Positions 25,381 through 34,800 of a DNA stretch of 64,000 nucleotides are shown piece after piece. Position 1 is the first letter of the stretch; each line of letters begins with the position of its first letter. This stretch comes from Desulfovirgula sp. (GTDB lineage: Bacteria; Bacillota; Desulfotomaculia; Desulfotomaculales; Desulfovirgulaceae): the NCBI GenBank assembly GCA_020725525.1, contig DYEX01000139.1:1-64000 (forward strand), in the 5' to 3' direction. The notes below the pieces were generated by a model that did not search any database, was not told where the DNA came from, and saw nothing but the letters and a program-made list of their open reading frames with translations. Both the position numbers and the translations under genes were made by a program.

Positions 25381-25926
25381 CTAAAAAACCTTGTTCAGAT
25401 CCAGCCGCAGGCCGGGAAGCACCGTGGAAACAAAAGGTTTTTCATCGTGCCGGGTGTAAAGCTCCTTTTTTTCTCCTTCCGGGGTGAAGGTGCACACTTC
25501 TATAGTCTGGGCCACCGGGTGCACATACCAGACTTCCCGCACCCCGTGGTTCCGGTAGAGCTCTTTTTTAACGGTTTGATCCATGGCCGCGGTGGAAGGG
25601 GATAGAACTTCAATCACCAGATCGGGCCCACCCCTTATATTGGCCTCACCGATGATGTGCCGGCGCTCCTGGCTGATGAAAATGATATCCGGCTGAACCA
25701 CATCTTCCTCCGTTAAGTAAACGTCAATGGGAGCATCTAAAATGACCCCCAATTTGTTTTCCTGAACATGCCAGCGCAAAATAAATTCCAGACTTCCGCA
25801 TATCATCTGGTGGATCACGCTGGGCGCCGGTACCACATAAAGCCTCCCCCCAATTAGTTCGTAACGCTTATCCACGGGTAACTGGAGGTATTCACGGTAA
25901 GTCATTTTTAATTCACCCAGGGACAT
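25381..25926 (-). CDS. Uma2-family endonuclease-like protein (DUF820)
   Basis: This 181-residue protein shows the Uma2/DUF820 restriction-endonuclease-like fold. It opens with MTYREYLQLPVDKRYELIGG, has the PD-(D/E)XK-like core VVQPDIIFIS and GGPDLVIEVLSPST, then a lysine-containing helix, and ends with the LPGLRLDLNKVF type of tail. Family members are abundant in cyanobacteria and thermophilic Firmicutes, often next to mobile elements, and their function is unproven. ATG at 25926 and GTG at 25935 are both possible starts. It stands alone between the hydrolase and the ECF ATPase. Confidence 0.88.
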   Translation of the reverse strand: MSLGELKMTYREYLQLPVDKRYELIGGRLYVVPAPSVIHQMICGSLEFILRWHVQENKLGVILDAPIDVYLTEEDVVQPDIIFISQERRHIIGEANIRGGPDLVIEVLSPSTAAMDQTVKKELYRNHGVREVWYVHPVAQTIEVCTFTPEGEKKELYTRHDEKPFVSTVLPGLRLDLNKVF

Positions 25927-26030
25927 CCCATTCACCTCCGAAACCTCCGAAAAGAAAACATTTACAGTTTATTATACCACAGCTTAACCGGCTGGCCATA
26001 ATAATAAAAGCACCTCTTGTCTAGAGGCGC

Positions 26031-26861
26031 TTAGACCCGGTGTCCTGCCAAAATATCTTTCAGCAAGGCTACCGCCTGTTCCACCGTATAGGGTATGGTT
26101 TTGAGCTGCAATTCAGGGAGGGAGCGAAAAATCTGCACCACCAGGGGGAAGCGCAGGCTGGCCCGGCGGATTATGTCCTCCCGGACCAGCAATGAGGGGT
26201 CACCCTGGGCCAGGGTGCGGCCGTTTTTTATGATAATCACCCGGTCCGCCCAGCCGGCCGCCATGTCCACGTCGTGGGTGGCCACCAGGATGGTGGCACC
26301 CCGGCGGTGCAGCCGGTCCAGAATATCCAGCAATGTATCCTTGCCCTGGGGATCCAGGTAGGCCATGGGCTCGTCCAGGACGATAATTTCCGGCCCCATG
26401 GCCAGAACCCCGGCAATGGCCACCCGCTTTTTCTGCCCGTAGCTGAGGTGGTAAGGCGGTTTGTCCCGGTATGCCTCCATCTGCACTGCCGCCAGGGCCT
26501 CCTGCACCCGCCGTTCGACCTCTGCGGCGGGCAGGCCCATATTCACCGGGCCGAAGGCCACGTCCTCCCCTACGGTGGAAGAAAAAACCTGATCATCGGG
26601 ATCCTGAAACACCAGGCCCACCCGCCTTTTGATCTCCCTGGCCGTACGGGCGTTGACTTCCCGCCCCATGACCCGCACCTTTCCCCTTTGGGGCAGGTAG
26701 AGGCCGTTTAAATGCAGCAAGAGGGTGGACTTACCCGCTCCATTGGGCCCCAAAAGGGCCACCCGGCTTCCTTCGGGTATAGAAAGGGAAAGGCCCTGCA
26801 GGGCCCTGGTGCCGTCCCGGTAGGTATAGTGCAGGTCCTCTACTTCAATGACAGCGGCCAT
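26031..26861 (-). CDS. cbiO: Energy-coupling factor ABC transporter ATPase (CbiO/NikO-type)
   Basis: The 276 residues have Walker A GPNGAGKST, the Q-loop FQDPDDQVF, signature LSYGQKKR, Walker B IIVLDEP and the ECF ATPase C-terminal part. It would power the CbiMNQ cobalt/nickel importer encoded upstream on the same strand. It is cut off from cbiQ by about 1.2 kb of unrelated small genes and debris. A relic resembling its own first codons remains at the end of cbiQ. The ATG at 26861 fits better than the GTG at 26873, which lies directly on the ribosome binding site. Confidence 0.9.
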   Translation of the reverse strand: MAAVIEVEDLHYTYRDGTRALQGLSLSIPEGSRVALLGPNGAGKSTLLLHLNGLYLPQRGKVRVMGREVNARTAREIKRRVGLVFQDPDDQVFSSTVGEDVAFGPVNMGLPAAEVERRVQEALAAVQMEAYRDKPPYHLSYGQKKRVAIAGVLAMGPEIIVLDEPMAYLDPQGKDTLLDILDRLHRRGATILVATHDVDMAAGWADRVIIIKNGRTLAQGDPSLLVREDIIRRASLRFPLVVQIFRSLPELQLKTIPYTVEQAVALLKDILAGHRV

Positions 26862-26869
26862 AACCCTTA

Positions 26870-27022
26870 TCACTCCTGGATTTTAGAATCGCTTTTCTTG
26901 AGGATTTCTTCGATGGTCAGCGCTTTTTTCAGGCCCGGCACTTCCACCGGTATCACCTCCAGTTCGTCACCCGGAAGGTTGTTCAGGCACATCAGCCAGG
27001 CTTCCAGTGCGTTTTCAGGCTT
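26870..27022 (-). pseudogene. C-terminal remnant of an Rpn/PD-(D/E)XK nuclease-transposase family protein
   Basis: Fifty codons in one frame read like the C-terminal part of Rpn-family (putative transposase/nuclease) proteins: KPENALEAWLMCLNNLPG, then VEVPGLKKALTIEEIL and a charged end. No start or upstream domain exists; the frame begins directly past the antitoxin stop. It is therefore debris, not a gene. An ATG inside it would give only 40 residues. Confidence 0.4.
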
Positions 27023-27024
27023 CC

Positions 27025-27315
27025 CTATACCGCCTGGCCGCCTTGCGCTTTAATCCCCTCGACAATCCACATCCGCATCAACGTCTGGTAGGGGATTCCT
27101 TTTTCAGCCGCTATGCGCTTGGCGGCGGCAATCTGCTCCTGGCTCAACCTTAAAGTTACCCTTTTGAGATTGGCACGGGCTTTGATTTTTGCCTTTAACT
27201 TCGGGTCTAATTCTTCCTTCACCGGTTCAAATTCGTCCCAGTAATCGGATACGCTGTGCGTCTCCCAGAATTTGGCTTCCTCTTCCGCTGTCTTAAAATC
27301 AGGAATTTTGGGCAT
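27025..27315 (-). CDS. BrnA-like antitoxin (ribbon-helix-helix type)
   Basis: This 96-residue protein has a charged N-terminus (MPKIPDFKTAEEEAKFWETH) and a C-terminal DNA-binding region beginning VTLRLSQEQIAAAKRIAAEKGIPYQTLM, like the CopG/BrnA antitoxins. The start at 27315 has AAAGGAG eight bases upstream and puts it directly behind the toxin gene. In the BrnTA system the toxin gene precedes the antitoxin gene and the complex represses the operon; the same order is seen here. Confidence 0.8.
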   Translation of the reverse strand: MPKIPDFKTAEEEAKFWETHSVSDYWDEFEPVKEELDPKLKAKIKARANLKRVTLRLSQEQIAAAKRIAAEKGIPYQTLMRMWIVEGIKAQGGQAV

Positions 27316-27316
27316 T

Positions 27317-27592
27317 TCAACTTCTCCTTTCATGGCGGTAACGCCTTCTATTTTTCTCGTCCATATCAAAAGCGGTCACCACCCGGATTACGCCGCCGCT
27401 TTTCCGTTCGTAAACCACCGTTAAATAGCGGCCGGCTTCCGTTTGGCCTAAAGCAACATACCTTCCACTGCGGGAACGAAGAAATATAGCGGCATCGTCG
27501 GCAAAAACTTCTTCCGCTTCATCCGGCGTAACATTGTGCCTGGAAATGTGTTCCGTATTTCCATCGTCCCACTCGAAACGGGTAATCTTCAA
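27317..27592 (-). CDS. BrnT-like toxin
   Basis: The 91 residues match the BrnT family (RelE-like ribonuclease fold): ITRFEWDDGNTEHISRHNVT, then EEVFADDAAIFLRSRSGRYVALGQTEAGRYLTVV is the usual strand pattern, with RVVTAFDMDEKNRRRYRH at the end. The start is a TTG with CAGGTGG upstream. BrnT cleaves RNA and stops translation; BrnA neutralises it. The pair sits inside the segment that separates cbiQ from cbiO. Confidence 0.82.
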   Translation of the reverse strand: MKITRFEWDDGNTEHISRHNVTPDEAEEVFADDAAIFLRSRSGRYVALGQTEAGRYLTVVYERKSGGVIRVVTAFDMDEKNRRRYRHERRS

Positions 27593-27639
27593 TGCCTTCC
27601 ACCTGCCTGATATTTTAAAAAAAATGTCATGCTTTTGTC

Positions 27640-27826
27640 AAGACAAATCACAAAAGGCCCGCCGCCCTGCTGGGAGCAGCGGGCCACGGCCACCGGCATT
27701 CCGTCTCCCGCCGGGTCGAAGTCGGATACGTAGAAAATCCTGGTCCGGGTCGTCCCGGTAGTGAGGCAGGCGGGACATGAGTTCAGCGACAATCTCTTCC
27801 AGGTCTTTCCCCATCCGCCACGTCAC
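27640..27826 (-). pseudogene. Frameshifted remnant with a TOPRIM-like motif
   Basis: Two overlapping frames together read as one protein: DLEEIVAELMSRLPHYRDDP from the frame starting at 27826, then RIFYVSDFDPAGDGMPVAVA from the next frame. The DxDPAG motif resembles TOPRIM-like domains of phage or mobile-element proteins. The single-base frame change and the loss of both ends mark it as decayed. The family assignment is tentative. Confidence 0.35.
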
Positions 27827-28044
27827 CCCCCCAAAAAAAAGAAAGGCCAGGGTTTTCGTAAACTACCGGCATCTCTTTGCAGAGAGAAAAGACCGGGTTA
27901 AAATACCCGGCCAGTGTATGCAGCGTTTTCTTTGCTAACATTGGTTGCTTAGTTAAACTACTGAATTTGCAAAGCTGTACCTAGAAAAATCTAGTGTGGG
28001 AGGAACGGTTTTACAGGCCCGGCGGCACATCCAGCCGGTGTCCT

Positions 28045-28896
28045 CTACTTCAGTGACAAAAGCCAGATAAGTCCCCCCAGTTCAAAAAGACGCAATCCTA
28101 TGGCCACGGACAGGATGAAAGCACCCCACGCCAGATCCCACCCTCCGGGAGGAGGAAGCGCCCTTTTGCGGTTCTCCCCGGAATAGCCGCGGGCCAGCAT
28201 GGCGTGGTAAATCCTCTCCCCCCGTTCCCAGGACCGGATAAACAGGACCGCTATGGTTTGCCCCAGGGTGCGAAAGGTGTGCCGGTGGAAAAGATGCCTG
28301 CCCGGCACAAACCCCCGGGCCGCGCGGGCCGTATTCATCCGCCGCAGCTCATCGCCCACCACGTAGATATAGCGGATGGTAAACTCTATCAACTGGATGA
28401 ACACAGCCGGTACCCGAAAGAAGGACAGTGCTTCCAGCACACGGCGCAGGCCGGTTGTGGCCATCAGGAAATTTACGGCTAAAACCGCAGTAAAAACCCG
28501 CAGGGAAAGCATAAGGGCGTGCTGCCACCCTTCCCGGGTAGCGGTTAAGGTTAGTATTCCCCACTCCCAGCGCCAGAAGGGCTCACCCGGGATGATGAAG
28601 GGGAACAGGAGAATCATTACGCCGGCAAAGGGCAGCAACCACAACAGGCGACCGGCCAGTTGACGCAGGTGCAGACGGGCCGCTGCCGTAAGCACCAGCA
28701 GAAAGCCCGCCGCCAGAGCCAGACCTGTCCGGGAGGTAAGCATGGTCGACAGAACAACAAAGCCCACCACCGCCACCACCTTGACCCGGGGATCCAGCCT
28801 GTGCATGAACGACCCGGAGTGCCCGCCGGGTTGAAGAAAATGGTCCACCACCTGTGACACGTCAGCACTTCCCTTCCAGCCCTTATGCCATTTCAT
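28045..28896 (-). CDS. cbiQ: Energy-coupling factor transporter transmembrane protein CbiQ
   Basis: CbiQ is the T component of the cobalt/nickel ECF importer, coupling the ATPase to CbiM. It has several membrane helices, the cytoplasmic signatures around ARAARGF and LARGYSG (the two Ala-Arg-Gly coupling helices), and HRLDPRVKV at the N-terminus. I place the start at the ATG at 28896 (283 residues); the ribosome binding site is weak, and a longer frame reaches 28998. The stop lies inside a relic of the cbiO start, so the natural C-terminus may be slightly changed. Confidence 0.9.
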   Translation of the reverse strand: MKWHKGWKGSADVSQVVDHFLQPGGHSGSFMHRLDPRVKVVAVVGFVVLSTMLTSRTGLALAAGFLLVLTAAARLHLRQLAGRLLWLLPFAGVMILLFPFIIPGEPFWRWEWGILTLTATREGWQHALMLSLRVFTAVLAVNFLMATTGLRRVLEALSFFRVPAVFIQLIEFTIRYIYVVGDELRRMNTARAARGFVPGRHLFHRHTFRTLGQTIAVLFIRSWERGERIYHAMLARGYSGENRKRALPPPGGWDLAWGAFILSVAIGLRLFELGGLIWLLSLK

Positions 28897-29130
28897 GCTA
28901 TTTCCGTACCGGGCGCAGAAATTTACAGAAAAAGACCATGAGGTAACACCCCTGCCTTTCCGGGCAGGCCGCTGCCTCCATGGCCTTGCTTTAACCATGG
29001 GATCTCCTTGACCCCGTTTGGCTAATTATACCGCCGGCAACCCCTTCTGTTCAAGTATTTTCATAGACCCGGGCTTGTCCCGGGGGAGGTTCACTCCAGC
29101 CGGCGGCGGTGAAACAAGGTCCTGCGGGCG

Positions 29131-29442
29131 TCAGGAACGCCCCTTCCCGGCATTTCCCTTCGGCCGGACAAAAACCCGGCTCAGAAGATACATGGCCCCA
29201 AACACCAGCAGTGTGCCCACCAGGCCGGCCAGGGAAGTGGCCAGGCCCTCGCTGGCAATGCCGGGAAAAACGTAGTCGGGCATCAGGGCGTGGAACAGTT
29301 CTTTCCCCTCGGCCAGGTGCAGGAATCCCTTATCCTCGGCCACCCGCTCCAACCCGTCCGGGCTGGGAGAGGCAAAGGGAGAAAGAAAGGCGGCAATGGC
29401 CAGGGCAACCAGAAGACCCCAGATTAAATTCTTTCTGTTCAT
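29131..29442 (-). CDS. cbiN: Cobalt/nickel transport protein CbiN-like (PDGLE domain)
   Basis: The 103 residues have a first membrane helix (residues 7-22), an extracytoplasmic loop with the signature SPDGLERVAEDKGF, and a second helix (about 68-90), as in CbiN and the PDGLE half of NikMN. CbiN helps metal loading of CbiM. The ATG overlaps the stop of cbiM in TAATG, so the two are translationally coupled. cbiQ follows after a 234-base gap that contains a CCCGGG hairpin. Confidence 0.9.
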   Translation of the reverse strand: MNRKNLIWGLLVALAIAAFLSPFASPSPDGLERVAEDKGFLHLAEGKELFHALMPDYVFPGIASEGLATSLAGLVGTLLVFGAMYLLSRVFVRPKGNAGKGRS

Positions 29443-30095
29443 TATTGCGCACCTCCCGCATAACTCTTCTGTCCGGTCTGCTCCAGCCCCCACAACCGGG
29501 AAACAAAGGAAACCACCACCACGGTAATCAGACCCTCGCCGATACCGATCAGGGCGTGCCAGCCCAGCATGGCCGGCAGGACCACTGCCAGGGGTACAGT
29601 ACCGGAGAAGGCAATTTCCAGGCTGCATGCCAGTGCCGCAGCCATTACCGACAGCCAGGCCGCCAGGAAGGTAGCTACAGTGCGGCCGGCATTACCCTTG
29701 AACAGGCCGCCCACCAGCCGGTAAGCACCATAAGCCACCCACGGGGCGATTACCGCCATATTCAATACGTTCGCCCCCAGGGCGGTCAGGCCGCCGTCGT
29801 AAAAGAAAAGCATTTGAATAACCAGTACCGTGGTCAAAATCAAGCCGGCACTCCATGGGCCCAGCAGAATTGCCGCCAGGGCTCCTCCCAAAAGGTGGCC
29901 CGAGGTGCCGCCGGCCACCGGGAAATTAATCATCTGGGCGGCAAAGATAAAGGCTGCCATCACGCCCAGGGCCGGCACCTGCCGGTCCTCCAGCACTTTT
30001 CTGGTGTTCGAAACCGCCGCAGCCAAAGCCCCGGCGCTAAGCGCACTGGCTCCCACCCAGATCTTGGGATCCAAAAATCCATCGGGAATATGCAT
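29442..30095 (-). CDS. cbiM: Energy-coupling factor transporter substrate-binding protein CbiM
   Basis: CbiM is the membrane S component that binds Co(II) or Ni(II). The 217-residue protein starts MHIPDGFLDP; the Met1-His2 N-terminus is part of the metal site in the family, with further histidines such as that in GGTSGHLLGG. Six or seven membrane helices are expected. GGAGGAGG precedes the ATG. Cobalt and nickel versions cannot be separated by eye. An RNA with alternative hairpins (30148-30204) lies in its leader. Confidence 0.93.
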   Translation of the reverse strand: MHIPDGFLDPKIWVGASALSAGALAAAVSNTRKVLEDRQVPALGVMAAFIFAAQMINFPVAGGTSGHLLGGALAAILLGPWSAGLILTTVLVIQMLFFYDGGLTALGANVLNMAVIAPWVAYGAYRLVGGLFKGNAGRTVATFLAAWLSVMAAALACSLEIAFSGTVPLAVVLPAMLGWHALIGIGEGLITVVVVSFVSRLWGLEQTGQKSYAGGAQ

Positions 30096-30147
30096 CAGAC
30101 CGCCTCCTCCTGTTTCGATAATTTCAACCTGCGCAGCCTTATAATCA

Positions 30148-30204
30148 CCAGGGGAACAAAAATGACCACGCTGGCCTTCCCCTGGAAGAGACCTCCGTGG
30201 TCAC
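30148..30204 (-). promoter_or_regulatory. Terminator/antiterminator-like leader of cbiMNQ
   Basis: On the minus strand GTGACCACG pairs with CGTGGTCAT and is followed by TTTTTGTT, an intrinsic terminator shape about 60 bases before cbiM. A segment in its loop, CCAGGGGAA, is perfectly complementary to TTCCCCTGG just beyond the T-run, giving an alternative stem. Such a switch is typical of attenuation or a riboswitch expression platform. I find no cobalamin box or clear NiCo consensus in the upstream part (up to 30367). Confidence 0.5.
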
Positions 30205-30367
30205 CATTGTACCGTAATGCCGTTGTCCTTCTGAGCCGGCTGCAACGGGCACCTCCTTGATGCCCATTTTTCAAAAAGCCGTTACTTTATGTAGTATTCT
30301 GCAGGCCGGGTTGAAATCCTGCCGGCCAATAAAAAATTTTCCCCTCCATACTTCAAGCGGCGGCACT

Positions 30368-31747
30368 TCACCTGTCCATTCCAGAATCTTTTTTCCCGCT
30401 GGGGCCGGGCTCAGCGGCAAATAACCTTGCCGGTAGAAAAACATGTTCCAAAAGAATACAAAGCAGCATGCCGCTTAAGAAACCGTTGCCCAAAAGGTAC
30501 CGGGCCAGGACCGGCATGCCGGCCAGCGCCTGGGCCGGCAGCATCATGGCTCCCGTTCCAAAGAGCAAGGTGATGCCAATAATATAGAAATCGCGGTTAT
30601 CCAATTGCAAACGGAGGTAGTCCCGCAAACCAAACCCTATCATCCGGCAGAAAGAAACCAGCAAGACCGAATAACCCACGGGGATGGGAATGGAAGACAA
30701 AAAAGCTCCCACGGGTGGAATTAGCCCCAAAACGGCCATAATGATGGCAAACAAAATAAAGGGCATCCGGGATGCCACCCGGGTCATGCCCACCAGGGCG
30801 GCCCCGGCCGAAAAGGGCACAAACCCCACGGTGGCCCCCATCCCGGCCATAAGATCGGCCACCCCGGTCAGGACCACTCCCCGGTCATAGGCCTGCCGGG
30901 GCACCTTCCGGCCGGTGGTTTTTTCCATGGCCAGGATGCTGGCCACCAGGTTGCTCAAAACCAGAAGGCCGGTCATGACCGAAGTAATTACAATGCCGGC
31001 ATCAAAGGTAGGAGTACCCCAGGCAAAGAGCCGGGGCAGTTCAAAGACGCCGGAGACCGGCCAGGGCACCCCGGGAGCCAGGCCCAGGGGGAGGGCTACC
31101 AGCCAGCCCACCCCGATACCGATGAGCACCGCCACGCTGCGGGTAAAAGGCCGCCCTTTCAGGCTGGCCCAGAGAACCACCGCCACCACGATTACTGAAA
31201 GCAGGGCCGCCCGCAGATTTGCCCCGCTTCCCTCCATGCCCACGCCCAGCATGCCCCTCACAAAGGTACCGCTGAGCTGCAGTCCCAGTAAAATCAGCAC
31301 CGAACCGGTCACCGCCGGGGTGAACAGGCTCAATGCGCTGCCTACCAGGCGGCTGGAACCCACCAGCACCAGCACCACACCGGCCACCAGCATTCCCAGT
31401 TCCAGGTCGCTGCGCAATACCGCCAGCGGCTTTCCGAGCCCCGGCGCCAGGGCGGCCAGGGTGATAAACACACCCCACCACATGCCCGATGGCCCTTCCA
31501 TAATCGGCAGCCGGTGGCCAAAGAGCACCTGTAAAAGGGAAGCCAGGCCGGAGAAAAACAGTGTGCGCTGGGCCAGAGCCGCAATGCCCGGCTGGTCCAG
31601 CCCCAGCGCCCGGCCCACCACCAGGGGCACTACCGCCGTGTTGGCCAGGGTAAAGATCAACCACTGCAGGGCGTACACAAGGGTCCGCCTGGCCGGTGGA
31701 TTTTCGTGCAGGTCGTATAACAGTTGTTGCTCTGCCGGGTTTGACAT
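30368..31747 (-). CDS. NCS2-family nucleobase permease (uracil/xanthine type)
   Basis: This 459-residue integral membrane protein has the NCS2 (UraA/UapA) pattern. The N-terminal TLVYALQWLIFTLANTAVVP, the GPSGMWWG segment and the SNLVASILAMEKTTGR stretch near the substrate site are visible, with 12-14 helices expected. It would import a purine or pyrimidine, or a related ring compound, with a cation. No purine enzymes are adjacent and I see no purine or PRPP riboswitch in the short upstream region. The substrate remains open. Confidence 0.85.
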   Translation of the reverse strand: MSNPAEQQLLYDLHENPPARRTLVYALQWLIFTLANTAVVPLVVGRALGLDQPGIAALAQRTLFFSGLASLLQVLFGHRLPIMEGPSGMWWGVFITLAALAPGLGKPLAVLRSDLELGMLVAGVVLVLVGSSRLVGSALSLFTPAVTGSVLILLGLQLSGTFVRGMLGVGMEGSGANLRAALLSVIVVAVVLWASLKGRPFTRSVAVLIGIGVGWLVALPLGLAPGVPWPVSGVFELPRLFAWGTPTFDAGIVITSVMTGLLVLSNLVASILAMEKTTGRKVPRQAYDRGVVLTGVADLMAGMGATVGFVPFSAGAALVGMTRVASRMPFILFAIIMAVLGLIPPVGAFLSSIPIPVGYSVLLVSFCRMIGFGLRDYLRLQLDNRDFYIIGITLLFGTGAMMLPAQALAGMPVLARYLLGNGFLSGMLLCILLEHVFLPARLFAAEPGPSGKKDSGMDR

Positions 31748-31799
31748 TGATTATATGAGCGCCCCCTAAAAGGACAGCTATCTAAAGTATTTATTCAGA

Positions 31800-31842
31800 C
31801 GTAAATATTCAGTAAAATCGTTATGACGAGGATGCGGCGCTG
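31800..31842. repeat. GTAAATATTCAGT-family repeat, copy 4
   Basis: GTAAATATTCAGTAAAATCG and TTATGACGAGGATGCGGCGC are nearly the exact reverse complement of 24375-24417. It lies just past the 3' end of sbcC and before the permease gene. A degenerate second TATTTATTCAG precedes it. Confidence 0.65.
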
Positions 31843-31868
31843 AAAGCGTCACGGGTGTCTGCTGGAAT

Positions 31869-34800
31869 TTACGCCAGTTCCAGGCGGACCCGGCTGCCCG
31901 GGCCCCCGGGCCGGGCCGGTTCGACCACCAGGCGGCGGGGCAGGCGGCTTCTCAACTGGGGCAGGTGGCTGATCAGTCCGATGGCCACCCGTTCCAGGGG
32001 CAGGCGCTCCAAAGTATCCATCACCGCCTCCAGGCAATGCTCATCCAGGGAACCGAAGCCCTCATCCAGGAAGAAAAACTCCAGGGGAGCCCGGCCCCGC
32101 CGCTGGATCTGATCCGAGAGGGCCAGCGCCAGGGCTAAAGATACCAGGAAGGTTTCGCCGCCTGAGAGGGTGGAAACAGGGCGCTTAAGGCCACCGTTGC
32201 CCTCGTCCCGGAGGATGAAACCGCCCTGCCCGTCCAGTTCCAGGGCGTAGCGGTAGCCGGTGAGCCGGCCCAGCCGCTCCGTAGCCAGGGCAACCAGGTT
32301 CTCCAGCCGCCGGCGGGCCAGAAACTCCACCAGCGCCCTGCCCCGCAGAAGCCCTTCCAGCTCCCGCAGGAGGGCAGCGCGCCGGGCCAGCTGCTGCCGC
32401 TCCCCTTCCAGGACGGCCCACCGCTGCTGGTTTTCCTGCAGCTTTTGCAGCAGCACCCCCGCCGCTCCTTCCTGCTGCTGGGCCAGGCCCAGGGCTTCTT
32501 CCGCGGCCCGTAATTCTTCCTGCAGCCGCAGCCACTCTCCCTCGTCCACGCGCATGCCTTTCAGGCGGGCCTCCACTTCCTGCAGCCCCTTCAACAGCAC
32601 CTGTTCCTCCTGGCGGTGTTTCTTCACCTGACCGGTTAATTCCTCCCGCTCCTGCGGGTCCAGCAGGGCGTCCCTGGCCTCGGCGGGACCGGTGAAATGG
32701 TTCTCCCGTGCCGACCGTTCCAGGCGCCGGTACAGGTCCTCCAGCCGCTCCTGCAGGGCGGCACAGGTCTGTTCTTCGCCCTTCAGTTCCAGCCGGACCC
32801 GCTGGAAGGCCTCAGTCGCCTTCCGGCTTTCTTCCTCCGCCCGGGCCACCGCCCCCTGCAGCAGGGTCAGCTCTTTCTGCACCTGCTCCAGGGCCTCCTG
32901 CACCCGCAAACCGCCGGTAAGCTCGTGCAACTCCGCCCGGAGCCGCCGGATCTGTTCCGCCCTGCCCGCCAGGGTGGCCTTCAGGGCCTCCTCTTTAACC
33001 ACCAGATCCCGCAGGTCATCTTTGAGCTGCTGAAGCCGCCCGGCCAGATCTTTCAATTCCGCCTCCAGCCCTGCCATCTCGTCCTGGCAGCGCCGGTGCT
33101 TTTGCTGCTTCTCCCTTAAAGCATCCCAGTACCCCGGGACCTGGTCCGGGTCCGCCAGGCCCAGCACCTCCAGAAGCAGCCGGAGTTTTTCCCCGACCGC
33201 CTGCTGCTCCGCCCCTTTTTCCCCCAGGTGCCGGCAGAGGACGTCGATCTGCCGGGCCAGGCCTGCCCGGTCGGACTGCAGGCGGGCGAAGGCGGGCCTC
33301 TGCTCATCCAGCCGGCGGCGCAGTTCCTCTTTCCGGTCCAGGGCTTCTTTTAAGTGCTGCTGCCAGTCGCGCCAGGCCTGCTGCTGCTCCTGATATGCCT
33401 GCTCCGCCCTTTGCAGCCGGGCCGGGAGATCCTGCACCGGCACCCCCTGCCATTCTGCCGGCAGCTCACCCCGCAAACGTTTGCCCTCCGCCCCAACCTG
33501 CTCCTTTTCTTCCGCCAGCTGCTCCTCCCGGAGCTTTAACGCCGCAATCTCCGTTTCCAGCTGGACGATTTTCTTTTCACACTCCTGCCACTCATCCCGC
33601 CGCCGCGCCTGCTCCTTCTCTGCGGCTTCCACCGCCTCTTCATAGGGGGTGAGTTCCGTCCCCGCAGGGGAGGCGGGCGAGGGGTGATGGGGCGAGCCGC
33701 AGACCGGACAGGCCCGCCCTGCCTCCAGCGTCCGGGCCAGGGCGGCGGCCATATTCCGGCGGCGGGCTTCCTCCAGCTGCTGCCGCGCCCGGTCCAGTGC
33801 CCCGCCCGCTTCTTCCAGGGCCAGCCGCAGGGCCGCCGCCTCCTGCCCCCGGGTTTCCCGCTCGTGCTGCAGTAATGCCAGCCGCTCCCTGACCTGCCGG
33901 TGTTCCTCCTGGAGCTTCTGGTACCGGGCGGCCAGTTCCTGCAGCGCCTGGATCCGGTGCCTGAGGCCCTGTATTTCACCGGCCCGTTTTTCCAGGTACC
34001 CCTCCGGTACGGGCGGGTTTCCCTGCAGGTGCTCCAAACCCTCTTCGTGCCGCTTCAGCTCACGTTCCAGCCCCTGCACTTCCCGGGCCAGTTCCGTCTC
34101 CCGCTGCTGCAGCGCGGCAAGCTCACGACCCGCCTCATCCCGCTCCCCTTCCATCTTTTTTACTTCCCGGCCCAACCGGGACAGCTCCCGGTACAGGTCC
34201 AGGGCACTGCGAGCCTGCTCGACCTCCTCCAGGGTAACCTGGAACTGTTCCCGCAGTTCCTGCAGTTCGGCCAGCCGCTGCTCCCCCCGGGCCAGCCGGG
34301 AAGCAAGTTCTTCCTGCTGCTTCCCCAGGTCCTGCCCGGCCAGCTCCCACCGGTCCAATTGTTTTTGATCCCTGGCTTGCTGCTCCAGCCAGGTGTCCAG
34401 CTCCTTTTCCTGCTCCCGGGCCTGTTCCAGCCGCGCCTGCTGCCTTAAAAGGGCCGGCCCCCTTTCCTCCCACTGCCGCCGCACCCGCCCGGCCTCTTCC
34501 TCCGCCGCCCGGGCAGCCTCCTCCCGCCGTGCCAGTTCTTCCTGCAAAGAGCGCAGCCCTTCCCGGCGCTTCTCCAGGTCTTCTTCCAGGCGCCCGTACT
34601 CTTCCAGCAACCCGCGCAGGGTTTCGGCCCGGGCCGCCCGCTCCAGGCGTTCCTCGGTCCAGCGCACCTGCGCTTCCGCTGCCTGGAGTTCCTGCAGCCG
34701 GCGCTGCAGGCTGGCCCGCTGTTCCTGGGCCTGCCGGATCTCGCGGGCCTCCTCCAGGCGCCTGCGGACCGCCTGCAGGTTTTGTTCCGCCTCCCGGCGG

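Noticed and set aside
27600-27660. Short intact protein of 62-67 residues
   Set aside because: Neither frame alone forms a sensible domain; only the two joined across a frameshift do, so it was treated as a remnant.
30100-30367. Cobalamin riboswitch before cbiM
   Set aside because: No B12 box or the typical conserved core could be found on either strand; only alternative hairpins are visible.
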